Positions 27,055-38,312 of a DNA stretch of 64,000 nt are shown one piece after another. This DNA is from Acidovorax sp. (GTDB lineage Bacteria; Pseudomonadota; Gammaproteobacteria; Burkholderiales; Burkholderiaceae_C). Where the stretch lies: assembly GCA_030692685.1 (NCBI GenBank), contig JAUXZO010000073.1:21468-85467 (forward strand), written 5' to 3'. Position numbers and translations under genes: made by a program. Below the pieces are notes generated by a model. The model did no database searches, was not told the origin of the DNA, and saw only the letters and a program-made list of their open reading frames with translations. Numbering within the stretch: position 1 is the stretch's first letter; every line of letters starts with the position of its first letter.

Positions 27055-29012
27055 GCAGGCAGGAGTTGCTTGTCAGAGGATGCCGGCTCGAGCCCGGGCA
27101 CAGCAATGAGTTGAGAGGTCAACTGCTGCAGCTTCTGCTCCAACTGGATCAACTCGTCCTCGCCCGCCTCAATTTCGGCAATTCGCTCCACCAAACCACT
27201 GGCCGCTTGCTGGATCCGATCTACTGCTTCGATGCGACGCGCGAAGCTCCTGCGTCGCTCGCGCAACTGCGCGTCCAGCTGCGCAGTTGCAGACTTGCTC
27301 CACAGCTCCAGATCGTTTGCAGCCGACTCGTACACCGTGCGCAGGCGCATCGCCAAAGCTCGGACCAATCGCTCCGCAAATTCCGGCTGCGCCAGTTTGA
27401 GCGCATTGCCCATGCCAAGGTACTGCAAATGGCTCTGCTCAATCTGATTCAGATCGTGCGTAAAGTGTTCTAACTGCGGCGGTGGCGGCACTTGTAAAGA
27501 GAAACCATACTCGGCATTCAATTGGCGGAACGTTCCGCCCAGCATCGCCTGAATTTCGGTGCCTGATGCCTGCGCCTTGTCTAAGGTTGCGCGCAATTTA
27601 TCAAAGGTCTGGATGTAAATTTTCTTCACCCCCAGCTTGAGCCCCTTCTGTTGAAGGGTTTGCGCCAACTCTGCCAATTCGACCTTCAGGGCTTTAGCGC
27701 CAAGTTGCTGGAAAACATCTCGCAAAAGTTTGAGGTGCACTGCGCGAACAGCCTGAATCTTGGCGGTACTCAGATCAAACTCACGTTGCTCCTGCTCAAC
27801 GCGATGGCGCATTGACTCAATGACCGACGCATTCTTGCCACGCAGGCTGCGCAGTTCAGCCATCTGGTCGTCAAGATCACGACGGCGAATATTGATCACT
27901 CGCGAAGTTTCACTCCGCAGACTTGCCACACCCGTAGCCACTGCGGCCCGAAGGATGGACTGACGCCGACCCATGATGCCTTTGGCCAGCGCTTCTTCCA
28001 ACACAGGCAAACCACTGGTTTCCAGTAGCACATCATCCGCCGTAATCTTGGCAACCAGACCTTTTTGCGCCGACACTGGCACAACCCTGTGGAGCGGCAC
28101 ACCGAGCATCTCTGCAGACGTGCTGCATTGACGCTCCAGCTGCGCCTGCACTTGTTCTGCGGAGTTGAGCGTGTCCCACAGCGTGTCGATCTTGTTCAAC
28201 ACTACCAGCCGTGCATCCATACTGTCGGTCGATATGGCCAGGTGTTCTCGCCAAATCGAAAGGTCTGATCGCGTGACTCCCGTATCAGCACTCAAGATGA
28301 ACACAACCGCATGCGCCTGAGGTATCAGATTGACGGTGAGTTCTGGCTCAGCGCCCACAGCATTGAGACCGGGGGTGTCCAGAATCACCAAACCCTGCTT
28401 GAGCAAAGGGTGCGGGATATTGATGATGGCGTGGCGCCACATGGGCACCTCGACCAAGCCCTGGGCATCCGGCACCGGATTCTCATCGATCAAATCATCA
28501 TGCCAAAACCCCAGCGCGCGGGCATTGTCCAGGCTGACCTTGCGAATTTCTGCAACTTTCTCCAGTGCCTTCGCAATCTGATCTGCATTGCTGACATCCA
28601 GCGGAATCTCTTGCCACCGGTCTGGTTTGATGCGCCACTCTGCCAGACTCTGCATCTGCAGACGCGTTTCAATAGGAAGCAAGCGAAGACTGGGCGCCAA
28701 GTGGGCGTCATAGCCCAGCTCGGTGGGACACATGGTGGTCCGCCCTGCACTCGCGGGCATGATGCGGCGCCCATAGTCTGCGAAGAATATCGCGTTGATC
28801 AGTTCAGACTTGCCCCGCGAAAACTCTGCAACAAATGCCACCATGACTTTGTCACTGCGAACCTGATCTTCCAGTCGCTGCAGCCGCTCTTGCACCGCCG
28901 CATCCATGAGTTCGTGCGACGACATCCACTCCGCCAAACGCTTGAGCTGCTGGGCGAACTCGCGACGCCAGACGCCATGCTGGTCGAACTGTTCGTTGAA
29001 TGAAGGTCCCAC
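27051..29012 (-). CDS. Bacterial dynamin-like GTPase
   Basis: 653 aa. The G1 loop is AEFSRGKSELINAIFF near residue 60, followed by a conserved switch region (AGRTTMCPTEL), G3 LVILDTPGLNAVG and G4 VVLNKIDTLWD. The C-terminal half is long helices (stalk) and is Gln/Glu-rich. No clear transmembrane helix is visible, so membrane contact would be peripheral. Dynamin-like proteins remodel or protect membranes, and some act in phage defence. It lies between mutM and mutY and overlaps mutY by 4 bp, so it is co-expressed with the oxidised-guanine repair pair. Confidence 0.85.
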   Translation of the reverse strand: MGPSFNEQFDQHGVWRREFAQQLKRLAEWMSSHELMDAAVQERLQRLEDQVRSDKVMVAFVAEFSRGKSELINAIFFADYGRRIMPASAGRTTMCPTELGYDAHLAPSLRLLPIETRLQMQSLAEWRIKPDRWQEIPLDVSNADQIAKALEKVAEIRKVSLDNARALGFWHDDLIDENPVPDAQGLVEVPMWRHAIINIPHPLLKQGLVILDTPGLNAVGAEPELTVNLIPQAHAVVFILSADTGVTRSDLSIWREHLAISTDSMDARLVVLNKIDTLWDTLNSAEQVQAQLERQCSTSAEMLGVPLHRVVPVSAQKGLVAKITADDVLLETSGLPVLEEALAKGIMGRRQSILRAAVATGVASLRSETSRVINIRRRDLDDQMAELRSLRGKNASVIESMRHRVEQEQREFDLSTAKIQAVRAVHLKLLRDVFQQLGAKALKVELAELAQTLQQKGLKLGVKKIYIQTFDKLRATLDKAQASGTEIQAMLGGTFRQLNAEYGFSLQVPPPPQLEHFTHDLNQIEQSHLQYLGMGNALKLAQPEFAERLVRALAMRLRTVYESAANDLELWSKSATAQLDAQLRERRRSFARRIEAVDRIQQAASGLVERIAEIEAGEDELIQLEQKLQQLTSQLIAVPGLEPASSDKQLLPA

Positions 29013-29118
29013 TTTGCTCCCAGAGATCTATAAATCGCCTACGGAGTAGGCATACACAAAATATAGCATCGACCGCATGCTGGCTGTGATTTACCCACCA
29101 TTTCACCAAATAGGCCGG

Positions 29119-29934
29119 CTATGAGCGTTGGCATTGGGGGCAAAAGTAACTACTTCTTTGCCCTTGGCGAAGCAGCCGAATGGGGGTTTGGCACACAGAA
29201 CAAGGAGCACCCGCACGGCCATAAACATTCGCCTGGGTCTGAAAATGCCCATTTGCGCCGTCCGCGTTGGTAAAGTCGCGCAGCGTGCTCCCCCCCATTG
29301 CCACTGCGTGCGCCAAAACTTCCTTGATCGCCGCGTGCAATTTTTGGACCCGCACTTGCCCGATACGAGATGAATTGACTGTGGGCCGAATGCCTGCCAG
29401 AAACAAGACTTCTGACGCATAAATGTTGCCCACCCCCACCACCAAACGCCCCCCCAGCAGCAACTGTTTGATTGGCATACGGCTTTTTTTCATGCCCGCC
29501 TGAAAATCTCCAACCAGAAAAGCGTCGGACAACGGTTCCATCCCCAGCGAGCCAAGTAGCTTGACTGCAATCGCATCAGACTCACTATCTGCATAAACCA
29601 CCGCACCAAACCGACGAGGGTCATGCAAACGCAAGATTCCTCGGGTGGTAACGAGGTCGAAGTGGTCATGCACTCCAGCTTGCGGAAGGCACTGGCTAAA
29701 ACGCAAGCTGCCGGACATCCCTAAGTGAACTAACAACACGCCGGGGTCCATATCAACCAAAAGGTATTTGCCGCGCCTACGCAAGCCTGTGATATGCCGC
29801 CCCACCAACACATCCGGTTCACAACCCAGCGGCCAACGCAGCGGCTTCCCCACAGCAACCGATTCGATCTTGCTCCCCGTGATGGCCTCAACGAGGCTGA
29901 GGCGTGTCACTTCTACTTCTGGCAACTCAGGCAT
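29119..29934 (-). CDS. mutM: Formamidopyrimidine-DNA glycosylase MutM/Fpg
   Basis: 271 aa from the ATG at 29932-29934. The N-terminus [11 protein letters not shown] exposes the catalytic Pro2 and Glu3. [12 protein letters not shown] follows, and the C-terminal zinc finger is C-x2-C...C-x2-C ([18 protein letters not shown]). It excises 8-oxoguanine from DNA. The gene is divergent from the TPR gene with a 47-bp gap that must hold both promoters. Confidence 0.95.
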   Translation of the reverse strand: MPELPEVEVTRLSLVEAITGSKIESVAVGKPLRWPLGCEPDVLVGRHITGLRRRGKYLLVDMDPGVLLVHLGMSGSLRFSQCLPQAGVHDHFDLVTTRGILRLHDPRRFGAVVYADSESDAIAVKLLGSLGMEPLSDAFLVGDFQAGMKKSRMPIKQLLLGGRLVVGVGNIYASEVLFLAGIRPTVNSSRIGQVRVQKLHAAIKEVLAHAVAMGGSTLRDFTNADGANGHFQTQANVYGRAGAPCSVCQTPIRLLRQGQRSSYFCPQCQRS

Positions 29935-29981
29935 AAAAGAACCCATGCAACAGGTTATCGGGCATAGATTATTATGGACCG

Positions 29982-31736
29982 ATGGTGCTATCACAACGCT
30001 TTCGGACCGCTGCTTTGACTACCGCAATTGCGGTGGTTTCACACACAGGCTGGGCACAGCCCAGCAGAGATCCCGCTCCTGACGGCGCGTCCCCAGTGGT
30101 CTCGAACCCGGCCTTGGATGCCGAGCTGTTCTATGAAATTTTCCTCGGCGAACTGAGCTCCCGAACAGGGGATCCGGGCGCTGGGTATGCCCTGATGCTG
30201 GAAGCGGCGCGGCGCACCGGAGATGGTCAGCTCTATCAGCGCGCCGCAGATATTGCCCTGCAGTCTCGCTCAGGAGACTACGCACTCGCCGCCGCGATGG
30301 CCTGGAAAGGCGTGCAACCTCAATCACGCGAAGCCAATCGCTATGTGCTGCAGATCCTGATCGCGCTAAACCGGATTGGCGAAACCCCTGCCCTGCTCCG
30401 CCAGGAACTGGCCCAATCACCTTCCCGCGCCAAGGCAAGCACGCTCGCCGCACTTCCGCAAATGTATGGCCGCGCGAGCGACAAGGCGCTGGCTGCCAAG
30501 GTGGTAGCAGAAGCATTGATCGACGAGTTATCCCACCCCGCGACGGGCCCAGTTGCGTGGGTATCGCTGGGCCGGGTGCGATTGGCCGCCGGAGACAAAA
30601 CCGGGGCCTTGGACGCAGCACGGAGCGCCCAGACATTGGACAACGCCAACGAGGGCGCAGCACGCCTCGCGCTCGAGTTGATGGAGGAAAGTACTCCAAA
30701 CGCCGAGCCCTTGGTGGTGCAGGCACTTGCCCAGCAACCTGTTCCCGAATTGCGATTGGCGTACGCCCGCGTTTTGCTGGGGTTGCAGCGCTTCCCAGAC
30801 GCAGCCCGGCAATTAGAGCTTGTCACTCAGGCCAAGCCCGAGCTTGCAGAACCTTGGCTGGTGCTGGCATCGCTTCAGTATCAGGACAATCGCCTTCCCG
30901 AGGCTGAGAAATCATTGCAACGGTTTATCGAACTCGCAGCGGCAAGCACGGAGGATCAGGCGCGTGAGCGAGGCCTCACGCAGGCATATTTGCTGTATGC
31001 CCAGATTGCTGAAAAGAAGCAGGACTATGCAGCAGCAGAATCGTGGCTCGGTCGCATCACCAATGCGGAAGAAGTGTTTAGCGCCCAAAGCCGCCGAGCC
31101 TCCTTGCTGGCGCGGCAAGGGAAATTAACGCAGGCGCGTGCGCTGCTGCGCAGTCTTCCCGGCACAACCGCTGACGAAAAGCGCATGAAGCTTTTGGCCG
31201 AAGTACAACTCCTGCGTGATCTCAAGATGTACCAGGAGGCTTACACCACGCAGGTGCAACTGGTGGCTCTGGCTCCCGACGACACAGAATTGATCTATGA
31301 CCAGGCCATGCTGGCAGAAAAAGCCGGCAAAACAGACACCATGGAACAGCTGCTGCGGCAAATAATTGCACAACAGCCGCAATATCACCACGCGTACAAC
31401 GCTTTGGGATATTCCATGGCAGAAAGAGGCGTTCAGCTCGCCGAAGCAAAACAGCTCATTCTGAAGGCGTTGGAATTCGCACCCGGCGACCCGTTCATCA
31501 CCGACAGCCTGGGCTGGGTGGAGTTCCGCCTCGGAAACAAAACAGACGCCAAGCGGCATCTTGAAGCAGCCTACCGGGCGCGCCCTGACGTAGAGATTGC
31601 AGCCCACCTTGGGGAGGTGCTTTGGAGCCTCGGTGACCAGGACGGTGCACGCAAAGTCTGGAAGGAAGGCAAGCGCGTCAACCCCGACAACGAAACACTT
31701 AAAGAGACCTTGACACGCCTCGGAGTGTCGCTTTGA
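29982..31736 (+). CDS. Tetratricopeptide-repeat protein, probably exported
   Basis: 584 aa. An N-terminal signal-like segment ([19 protein letters not shown]) precedes an all-helical protein with multiple TPR-like units. Examples are [42 protein letters not shown] and [21 protein letters not shown], which becomes a clear array in the last 200 residues. This gene is conserved upstream of lolB in betaproteobacteria. A role in envelope assembly follows from context only. Its end overlaps the lolB start. Confidence 0.85.
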   Translation: MVLSQRFRTAALTTAIAVVSHTGWAQPSRDPAPDGASPVVSNPALDAELFYEIFLGELSSRTGDPGAGYALMLEAARRTGDGQLYQRAADIALQSRSGDYALAAAMAWKGVQPQSREANRYVLQILIALNRIGETPALLRQELAQSPSRAKASTLAALPQMYGRASDKALAAKVVAEALIDELSHPATGPVAWVSLGRVRLAAGDKTGALDAARSAQTLDNANEGAARLALELMEESTPNAEPLVVQALAQQPVPELRLAYARVLLGLQRFPDAARQLELVTQAKPELAEPWLVLASLQYQDNRLPEAEKSLQRFIELAAASTEDQARERGLTQAYLLYAQIAEKKQDYAAAESWLGRITNAEEVFSAQSRRASLLARQGKLTQARALLRSLPGTTADEKRMKLLAEVQLLRDLKMYQEAYTTQVQLVALAPDDTELIYDQAMLAEKAGKTDTMEQLLRQIIAQQPQYHHAYNALGYSMAERGVQLAEAKQLILKALEFAPGDPFITDSLGWVEFRLGNKTDAKRHLEAAYRARPDVEIAAHLGEVLWSLGDQDGARKVWKEGKRVNPDNETLKETLTRLGVSL

Positions 31737-32272
31737 CACATTTGAATGGCTACACCCCCTGTTTCTCCCCTGCCCCGTCGCTTCCAGTCCGTGGCGCGTG
31801 GCGATGGTTTTGGGTGCTTTGTTTTTTGTCGATGCTCGGGTGCGCGCAGCCCCTAAAGCCCCGAGAGGGAGAAGAGAACTTCTGGAGCGGTCGGCTTGCA
31901 CTGCAGGTAGAAGGCCAGGCTTCGCAGTCCTTCTCGGCACTCTTTGAGTTACGCGGCAGTGCCCAAACCGGGGGGCTCGTGCTCATCAGTCCGCTGGGCA
32001 GTCGGCTGGCACAACTGGACTGGAAGGACGGGCATGCGCAACTCGCCACTGGAGCCCAAGAGATCCGCACCTCTGATTCGCTGGAGAACCTGCTCCAGGA
32101 GGTCACTGGCACGCGCATTCCCATAGCAACACTTTTCAACTGGTTGCAAGGTACGCAGGCCACTGCGCCGGGATGGGAAGCCGATCTGTCTGGGCTTGCG
32201 GACGGCCGCCTCATCGCACGCCGCGATAATCCAGCGCCAAAAGCCACTCTGCGCATCGCGCTGACCGAATAA
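31733..32272 (+). CDS. lolB: Outer-membrane lipoprotein receptor LolB
   Basis: 179 aa if the TTG at 31733 is the start. The only internal Met (33) is too close to the lipobox, so a non-ATG start is required and its exact position is uncertain. The lipobox Cys37 lies in FLSMLGCAQ. The mature part (FWSGRLALQVEGQASQSFSA, GGLVLISPLGSRLAQLDW) is the LolB beta-barrel-like fold. LolB accepts lipoproteins from LolA and inserts them into the outer membrane. The lolB-ispE-tRNA-prs order is conserved. Confidence 0.92.
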   Translation: MTHLNGYTPCFSPAPSLPVRGAWRWFWVLCFLSMLGCAQPLKPREGEENFWSGRLALQVEGQASQSFSALFELRGSAQTGGLVLISPLGSRLAQLDWKDGHAQLATGAQEIRTSDSLENLLQEVTGTRIPIATLFNWLQGTQATAPGWEADLSGLADGRLIARRDNPAPKATLRIALTE

Positions 32273-32315
32273 ATAACACGTAAGCGGCACTGCCCCTGCG
32301 CTATCCCGTTTCACC

Positions 32316-33173
32316 ATGCTCGCCTTGTATGACGTGCCGGCGCCGGCCAAGCTCAACCTTTTTCTTCATATCACAGGCCAGCGTGCAGACGGCTATCACC
32401 TTTTGCAATCGGTCTTCATGCTGATTGACTGGTGTGACACGCTGCATTTCGAGCGCTGCTCCAGCCACAACATCACCCGCGAAGACCTGGGCCCCAAGCT
32501 CCCCGATGAAGACCTGACGGTCAAAGCAGCGCGCGCATTGCAAGCAGCTACCGGCTGTCGCCAGGGAGTACACATCGGAGTGTCAAAGAGCGTACCAGCG
32601 CAAGCAGGCATGGGCGGGGGGTCTTCCGATGCGGCGACTACCTTGCTAGCACTGAATCGGCTGTGGGGACTGAAACTGCCTCGCCCAGCGCTCGAAAAGA
32701 TCGGCCTTGCGCTGGGAGCTGACGTTCCATTTTTTTTGCGCGGTCACAACGCTTGGGTGGAGGGAATTGGTGAGACAATCACGCCGCTTGAGAAAGCGCA
32801 CCAACTGCCATCAGCGTGTTTTGCGGTTGTGAAACCTGTTGCGGGTTTGGAGACAAAATCAATTTTTGCGTCACCAAGTTTGAAACGCGATTCAGATAGT
32901 GCTACAATCTTAGGCTTTGCTGCAGCACACTTTGACTTCGGTCGAAACGACTTGCAGCCGGTTGCTCAGGCACTTTGCCCCGAGGTCACTGAAGCCATTA
33001 ATTGGCTCGGGATTCGAGGATTGCAAGCCAGAATGACAGGCTCAGGAAGTGCGGTGTTTGCAAAAATGGCACATGCGATTGACTTGAGTGGAGCCCCCAA
33101 AGGCTGGCAAGTAAAGGCATGTGACAACCTGATGGTTCATCCTCTGGCAGGTTGGGCATCAGACCAGAATTAA
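32316..33173 (+). CDS. ispE: 4-diphosphocytidyl-2-C-methyl-D-erythritol kinase
   Basis: 285 aa of the GHMP kinase fold. The N-terminal [12 protein letters not shown] carries the catalytic Lys. The ATP loop is [20 protein letters not shown]. The C-terminal [10 protein letters not shown] is motif 3. The enzyme phosphorylates CDP-ME in the MEP isoprenoid pathway. It is followed by tRNA-Gln and prs. Confidence 0.95.
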   Translation: MLALYDVPAPAKLNLFLHITGQRADGYHLLQSVFMLIDWCDTLHFERCSSHNITREDLGPKLPDEDLTVKAARALQAATGCRQGVHIGVSKSVPAQAGMGGGSSDAATTLLALNRLWGLKLPRPALEKIGLALGADVPFFLRGHNAWVEGIGETITPLEKAHQLPSACFAVVKPVAGLETKSIFASPSLKRDSDSATILGFAAAHFDFGRNDLQPVAQALCPEVTEAINWLGIRGLQARMTGSGSAVFAKMAHAIDLSGAPKGWQVKACDNLMVHPLAGWASDQN

Positions 33174-33203
33174 GGTTGGCTGCTTTCGGCAGTTGACCTG
33201 TGT

Positions 33204-33280
33204 AGGGGAGTCGCCAAGTTGGTTAAGGCACTGGATTTTGATTCCAGCATGCGAAGGTTCGAGTCCTTCTTCCCCTGCCA
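33204..33280 (+). tRNA. tRNA-Gln (anticodon TTG)
   Basis: AGGGGAG pairs with TTCCCCT (one G-U), with discriminator G and encoded CCA. The anticodon loop ATTTTGATT carries TTG. Length is 77 nt. It lies between ispE and prs, as in other betaproteobacteria. Confidence 0.95.
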
Positions 33281-33327
33281 AATTTCTTTTCGCGTACGGG
33301 CTTTTTTTTCAGACTGCTGGGACGCTC

Positions 33328-34302
33328 ATGCAAGCCAACAACCCCGACTTCATGGTTTTCACCGGCAATGCCAATCCAGGCATGGCAGCTGAAATCGCCC
33401 AACACCTTGGCACCACCCTTGGCGCTGCTGACGTGGGTCGCTTCTCTGACGGTGAAGTCACCGTTGAAATCAAGCAAAACGTGCGTGCACGGGATGTTTT
33501 TGTTGTTCAGTCCACTTGCGCACCGACCAACGAAAACCTCATGGAACTGCTGATCATGGTCGACGCGCTCAAGCGCGCATCTGCCGAACGCATCAGCGCC
33601 GTAATCCCTTATTTCGGTTATGCCCGTCAGGACCGTCGCCCCCGTTCGTCGCGCGTGCCTATCACTGCCAAGGTGGTGGCCAACATGCTGCAGGCGGTGG
33701 GTGTTGCCCGCGTGCTGACCATGGACCTGCATGCCGACCAGATCCAGGGCTTTTTCGATATTCCGGTCGACAACATCTACGCGTCTCCTGTTCTGTTGGG
33801 CGATTTGCGCCAAAAGAACTACGAAGACTTGATCGTGGTTTCACCCGACGTAGGCGGCGTGGTGCGCGCACGTGCGCTGGCCAAGCAGCTCAATTGCGAT
33901 CTGGCCATCATTGACAAACGCCGTCCCAAGGCCAACGTGTCAGAAGTCATGCACGTGATCGGCGAGATCGAAGGCCGCAACTGCGTGATCATGGACGACA
34001 TGATCGACACAGCCGGCACTCTGGTGAAGGCTGCCGAAGTGCTCAAGGAGCGTGGCGCCAAGAAGGTCTACGCCTACTGCACCCACCCCATATTTTCCGG
34101 TCCCGCCATCGAGCGCATTGCACAAGGCAGCGCGCTCGATGAAGTGGTGGTGACCAATACGATCCCCTTGAACGACAACGCCAAGGGATGCACCAAGATT
34201 CGCCAACTCTCCGTGGCTCCGCTGATCGCCGAAACGATCCAGCGCATTGCCAAGGGTGAGTCGGTCATGAGTTTGTTCTCCGATCAAGACAACCTGTTCT
34301 GA
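33328..34302 (+). CDS. prs: Ribose-phosphate pyrophosphokinase
   Basis: 324 aa from the ATG at 33328. The flexible catalytic region [15 protein letters not shown] is intact. The divalent-cation site [15 protein letters not shown] and the PRPP-binding loop [14 protein letters not shown] are also present. It makes PRPP for nucleotides, His, Trp and NAD. The reading frame is open upstream through tRNA-Gln, which is not coding. Confidence 0.96.
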   Translation: MQANNPDFMVFTGNANPGMAAEIAQHLGTTLGAADVGRFSDGEVTVEIKQNVRARDVFVVQSTCAPTNENLMELLIMVDALKRASAERISAVIPYFGYARQDRRPRSSRVPITAKVVANMLQAVGVARVLTMDLHADQIQGFFDIPVDNIYASPVLLGDLRQKNYEDLIVVSPDVGGVVRARALAKQLNCDLAIIDKRRPKANVSEVMHVIGEIEGRNCVIMDDMIDTAGTLVKAAEVLKERGAKKVYAYCTHPIFSGPAIERIAQGSALDEVVVTNTIPLNDNAKGCTKIRQLSVAPLIAETIQRIAKGESVMSLFSDQDNLF

Positions 34303-34339
34303 AGGCGCTTCTTAGAAGCGTTGCAGACCGGATTGCACG

Positions 34340-34361
34340 CAAGCCTCCTTCGGGAGGCTTG
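34340..34361 (+). terminator. Hairpin after prs
   Basis: CAAGCCTCC / GGAGGCTTG closes on a TTCG tetraloop. The following GTCTGTT is only weakly U-rich, so termination may be partial and rplY may be reached. Confidence 0.65.
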
Positions 34362-34463
34362 TCTGTTCGAGAGCATTGTGTGGACCTCCCGCCAAAGTGG
34401 CGGATCAGGTCTTTTTAAATCGGGGTATGACTGGTCGCGGTCTACCTTTTTCAGGAGCTAACT

Positions 34464-35099
34464 ATGAACTTCGTCGCATTTGAGCGCGCTAAGCAGGGTA
34501 CGGGTGCGAGCCGCCGTCTCCGCAATTCGGGCAAGACCCCTGGCATCGTGTACGGTGGTACCGCCGCCGAACCCCAAATGATCGAGGTGGACCACAATGC
34601 GCTGTGGCACGCCCTCAAGAAGGAAGCGTTCCACTCCAGCGTGCTGGACATGGAAGTTGCCGGCACCACCTCCAAAGTGCTGCTGCGTGACGTGCAATAC
34701 CACCCCTACAAGCAACTCGTTCTGCACATCGACTTCCAGCGCGTGGACGAAAAGACCAAGCTGCACATGAAGGTGCCACTGCACTTCTCCGGTGCAGAAG
34801 AGTCGCCAGCCGTCAAGGTCGACAAGTGCATGGTCAACCCGATCGTGAACGAACTCGACGTGACCTGCATGCCTTCGGACCTGCCAGAGTTCATCGCTGT
34901 GGATCTGTCCAAGCTGGAAAAGGGCACCTCACTGACCCTCAAGAGCGTCAAGCTGCCAAAGGGTGTAACCGCCAAGATCCGCGGTGGCCAAAACAACAAC
35001 CCCGTGCTGGTGTCTGTGGTGCCTCCCGTGGTGGTTGTCGAGACCCCCGTCGAAGCAGCTCCTGCTGCCGATGCCAAAAAGGGCAAGGGCAAGAAGTAA
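34464..35099 (+). CDS. rplY: 50S ribosomal protein L25/general stress protein Ctc
   Basis: 211 aa, the long Ctc form. The N-terminal 5S-rRNA-binding domain has [20 protein letters not shown]. The C-terminal TL5 domain ([20 protein letters not shown]) follows and ends in a lysine-rich tail. CAGGAGCTAACT precedes the ATG. prs, rplY and pth are neighbours in most betaproteobacteria. Confidence 0.96.
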   Translation: MNFVAFERAKQGTGASRRLRNSGKTPGIVYGGTAAEPQMIEVDHNALWHALKKEAFHSSVLDMEVAGTTSKVLLRDVQYHPYKQLVLHIDFQRVDEKTKLHMKVPLHFSGAEESPAVKVDKCMVNPIVNELDVTCMPSDLPEFIAVDLSKLEKGTSLTLKSVKLPKGVTAKIRGGQNNNPVLVSVVPPVVVVETPVEAAPAADAKKGKGKK

Positions 35100-35158
35100 T
35101 TCTCAAGCCGCAGCATCCCTGCGTGCAGGTCAGGCCGCCTCGGCGGCGCTGACGACCC

Positions 35159-35183
35159 AACGGCCCACTGTGTGGGCCGTTTT
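35159..35183 (+). terminator. Intrinsic terminator after rplY
   Basis: AACGGCCCAC / GTGGGCCGTT with a TGT loop, followed by TTTC. Confidence 0.8.
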
Positions 35184-35242
35184 CATTGGTGACTCTCTTT
35201 CTACAGAGTGAAAGCACCTACCACCCACAGATAATCGCCCAG

Positions 35243-35851
35243 ATGATCAAGCTGTTTGTAGGCCTTGGAAACCCCGGGCCAGACTATGAGGCCACCCGCC
35301 ACAACGCTGGCTTCTGGTGGATTGACGCCTTGGCGCGCGAGCTGAACACTACGCTGGTGCCTGAACGCAGCTACCACGGACTTATGGCACGCACCACGGT
35401 GCACGGCCAGAACGTGTGGCTGCTGCAGCCACAGACGTTCATGAACCTCTCGGGCAAATCGGTAGCGTCGCTGGCACGCTTTTTCAAAATCCTGCCCGAA
35501 GAAATTCTGGTGGTGCACGATGAACTCGACATCACACCCGGCCAGGTCAAGCTCAAGCGCGGCGGCAGCCATGCGGGGCACAACGGCCTGCGAGACATCC
35601 ACGGGCAACTGGGCTCCCCAGACTACTGGCGCCTGCGCATCGGTATCGGCCACCCGGGGGTGAAGAGTGAAGTCGCCAACTGGGTGCTCAAAAAACCCTC
35701 ACCGGACCAGCGCACCCTGATCGAGGACTGCATCGTCCATTCCCTCAAGGCCTACCCGGCACTGCTGGCAGGCGAAATGGACAAGGCAACCTTGCTCATC
35801 CACACCACCAAACCACCCCGCCCCAAGCCACCACGCCCGGTAGAAGATTGA
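35243..35851 (+). CDS. pth: Peptidyl-tRNA hydrolase
   Basis: 202 aa from the ATG at 35243. [19 protein letters not shown] holds Asn10 and the catalytic His20. [11 protein letters not shown] carries the conserved Asp, and [14 protein letters not shown] is the tRNA-binding region. The enzyme recycles peptidyl-tRNA released during translation. Confidence 0.96.
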   Translation: MIKLFVGLGNPGPDYEATRHNAGFWWIDALARELNTTLVPERSYHGLMARTTVHGQNVWLLQPQTFMNLSGKSVASLARFFKILPEEILVVHDELDITPGQVKLKRGGSHAGHNGLRDIHGQLGSPDYWRLRIGIGHPGVKSEVANWVLKKPSPDQRTLIEDCIVHSLKAYPALLAGEMDKATLLIHTTKPPRPKPPRPVED

Positions 35852-35880
35852 AAATCTCCTGGGCCTCAAATACGATATAA

Positions 35881-35936
35881 ATACTATTTTTTTGATAGCT
35901 ACTAGCGCTTGATAGATAAGCGCTAGAGGCCAAAAC
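35881..35936. repeat. Family A palindrome
   Basis: CTAGCGCTT GATAGAT AAGCGCTAG, perfect arms, orientation AGCT-core-GGCC. It lies between the convergent ends of pth and the ferredoxin gene. Confidence 0.85.
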
Positions 35937-35945
35937 ATCAAATAT

Positions 35946-36383
<438 letters not shown>

Positions 36384-36418
36384 TTACCCCTTCCCAACGC
36401 AACCCACGCACCCCACCC

Positions 36419-37381
36419 ATGGGCCTGTTTTTCCTCAAGCGGTTTATCACCCTCCTGGCCACGCTGATCGGCGCGTCCATTGTTGTGTTTCTGGTGCTGG
36501 AGATCCTGCCGGGCAATGCTGCCCAGATCCTGATGGGCCCCGACGCCTCGCCAGAGGCGGTGGCAGCATTGGCCAGCAAGCTGGGGCTGGACCAACCGGC
36601 GGGGCTGCGCTACTGGCAATGGGTGAGCGGCCTGGTGGTGGGCAACATGGGCGAAAGTTATGCCTACAGCTCTCCGGTACTCGACCTGGTGCTGGAACGC
36701 TTGGCGCTGACGGTGCCGCTGGCTCTGATGGCGATGGCCATCACCACGGCGCTGGCATTGGCGGCAGGGGTGTATGCGGCATCTCGACACAACAAGATCG
36801 GTGATGTCGGCGTGATGGGATTGGCCCAGATCGGCATCGCCATCCCCAACTTCTGGTTCGCCATCCTGTTGATCCTGCTGTTCTCCGTCAAGCTGCAGTG
36901 GTTCTCTGCGGGTGGGTTCCCGGGCTGGACCGAAGAAGCGGGCGGTGGCCCGGTCGAAGCCATCAAGGCTCTGTTACTGCCAGCCATCGCTTTGGCGGTG
37001 GTGCAAGCGGCCATCCTGGCGCGCATCACGCGCTCGGCGGTTCTGGAAGTGCTGCGCGAAGATTTTGTGCGCACTGCGCGTGCCAAGGGGCTGTCTCAGC
37101 GCGCCGCGCTGTGGGGCCATGTGTTGCGCAACGCGATGATTCCTGTGATCACCGTGATGGGGCTGCAGTTTGCCAACCTGCTGGCGGGCACCATCGTGGT
37201 GGAAAACGTGTTTTACCTGCCTGGCCTGGGTCGTCTCATCTTCCAGTCCATCTCCAACCGTGACCTGATCGTGGTGCGCAACTGCGTGATGCTGCTGGCC
37301 GCCATGGTGGTCATCGTGAATTTTGTGGTGGACATCCTCTACGCCGTCATCGACCCTCGCGTCAAAGCCAGCGATATCTGA
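36419..37381 (+). CDS. Peptide-type ABC transporter permease (DppB/OppB-like)
   Basis: 320 aa from the ATG at 36419. Six hydrophobic segments are visible. The BPD loop is EVLREDFVRTARAKGLSQRA and the C-terminal region ENVFYLPGLGRLIFQSI is typical of DppB. With the next four genes it forms a complete importer. The gap to the divergent ferredoxin gene (215 bp) holds the promoter region. Confidence 0.93.
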   Translation: MGLFFLKRFITLLATLIGASIVVFLVLEILPGNAAQILMGPDASPEAVAALASKLGLDQPAGLRYWQWVSGLVVGNMGESYAYSSPVLDLVLERLALTVPLALMAMAITTALALAAGVYAASRHNKIGDVGVMGLAQIGIAIPNFWFAILLILLFSVKLQWFSAGGFPGWTEEAGGGPVEAIKALLLPAIALAVVQAAILARITRSAVLEVLREDFVRTARAKGLSQRAALWGHVLRNAMIPVITVMGLQFANLLAGTIVVENVFYLPGLGRLIFQSISNRDLIVVRNCVMLLAAMVVIVNFVVDILYAVIDPRVKASDI

Positions 37382-37387
37382 TCTGCA

Positions 37388-38278
37388 ATGAGCGCCATCC
37401 CTTCCTCCCCCTCCACTCCGCCCGCGCCCGCGGGCACCACGCCGCCGGGCTGGCTGCACCGCGCAATGCGCCATCGCAGCTTTGTCATCGGCGCCGTGCT
37501 GTCGCTGCTACTCATCCTGGCTGCGGCCCTTTCGCTGGTCTGGACGCCGTGGTCGCCTTACGAGATGGACCTGGCTTCCAAGCTGCAGCCCCCCACCGGC
37601 AAACATTGGCTGGGCACGGATGCCTATGGGCGCGATGTCGCATCGCTTCTGCTGGTCGGTGCCCGCAACTCCATTCTGGTGGGCGTGATTGCCGTGGGCA
37701 TTGGCCTGACGATTGGCACTGCGCTGGGGCTGCTGGCCGCTGCCAAACGCGGCTGGGTCGAAGAACTCATCATGCGGCTGTCGGACTTTACCTTTGCCTT
37801 CCCGGCCATCCTGTCGGCCATCATGTTGACCGCCGTGTTTGGCGCGGGCATCGTCAACTCCATCATTGCCATCGGCATTTTCAACATCCCGACCTTTGCG
37901 CGCGTCACCCGCGCCTCGGCCAACGCCGTGTGGTCACGCGAATACATCCTGGCATCGCGCGCCTGCGGCAAGGGCAGCTGGCGCATCACGCTGGAGCATG
38001 TGCTGCCCAACATCCTGTCGGTGCTGATCGTGCAGGCCACCATTCAATTCGCCATTGCCATCCTGGCTGAAGCCGCCCTCTCCTACCTGGGCCTGGGCAC
38101 GCAACCGCCCCAGCCCTCCTGGGGCCGCATGCTCAGCGAAGCGCAGACGCTGATGTTCCAGGCCCCGCTGCTGGCCGTGTGGCCGGGTGTGGCCATTGCA
38201 CTGGCCGTGCTGGGCCTGAACCTGCTGGGCGACGGGCTGCGTGATTTGCTCGACCCCCGCCTTTCCCGCAAGCGTTGA
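37388..38278 (+). CDS. Peptide-type ABC transporter permease (DppC/OppC-like)
   Basis: 296 aa. An N-terminal Pro-rich tail precedes the OppC signatures HWLGTDAYGRDVASLLLVGA and the EAA loop REYILASRACGKGSWRITLE. The LSYLGLGTQPPQPSWGRML motif marks the DppC class. It begins 6 bp after the first permease. Confidence 0.93.
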   Translation: MSAIPSSPSTPPAPAGTTPPGWLHRAMRHRSFVIGAVLSLLLILAAALSLVWTPWSPYEMDLASKLQPPTGKHWLGTDAYGRDVASLLLVGARNSILVGVIAVGIGLTIGTALGLLAAAKRGWVEELIMRLSDFTFAFPAILSAIMLTAVFGAGIVNSIIAIGIFNIPTFARVTRASANAVWSREYILASRACGKGSWRITLEHVLPNILSVLIVQATIQFAIAILAEAALSYLGLGTQPPQPSWGRMLSEAQTLMFQAPLLAVWPGVAIALAVLGLNLLGDGLRDLLDPRLSRKR

Positions 38279-38312
38279 CAGCCCCCGCCAAGAAGACCAC
38301 CAGAACCCCACA

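Noticed and set aside
33193..33327. Upstream extension of prs through tRNA-Gln
   Set aside because: The extension would translate a tRNA gene. The ATG at 33328 gives the standard Prs N-terminus.
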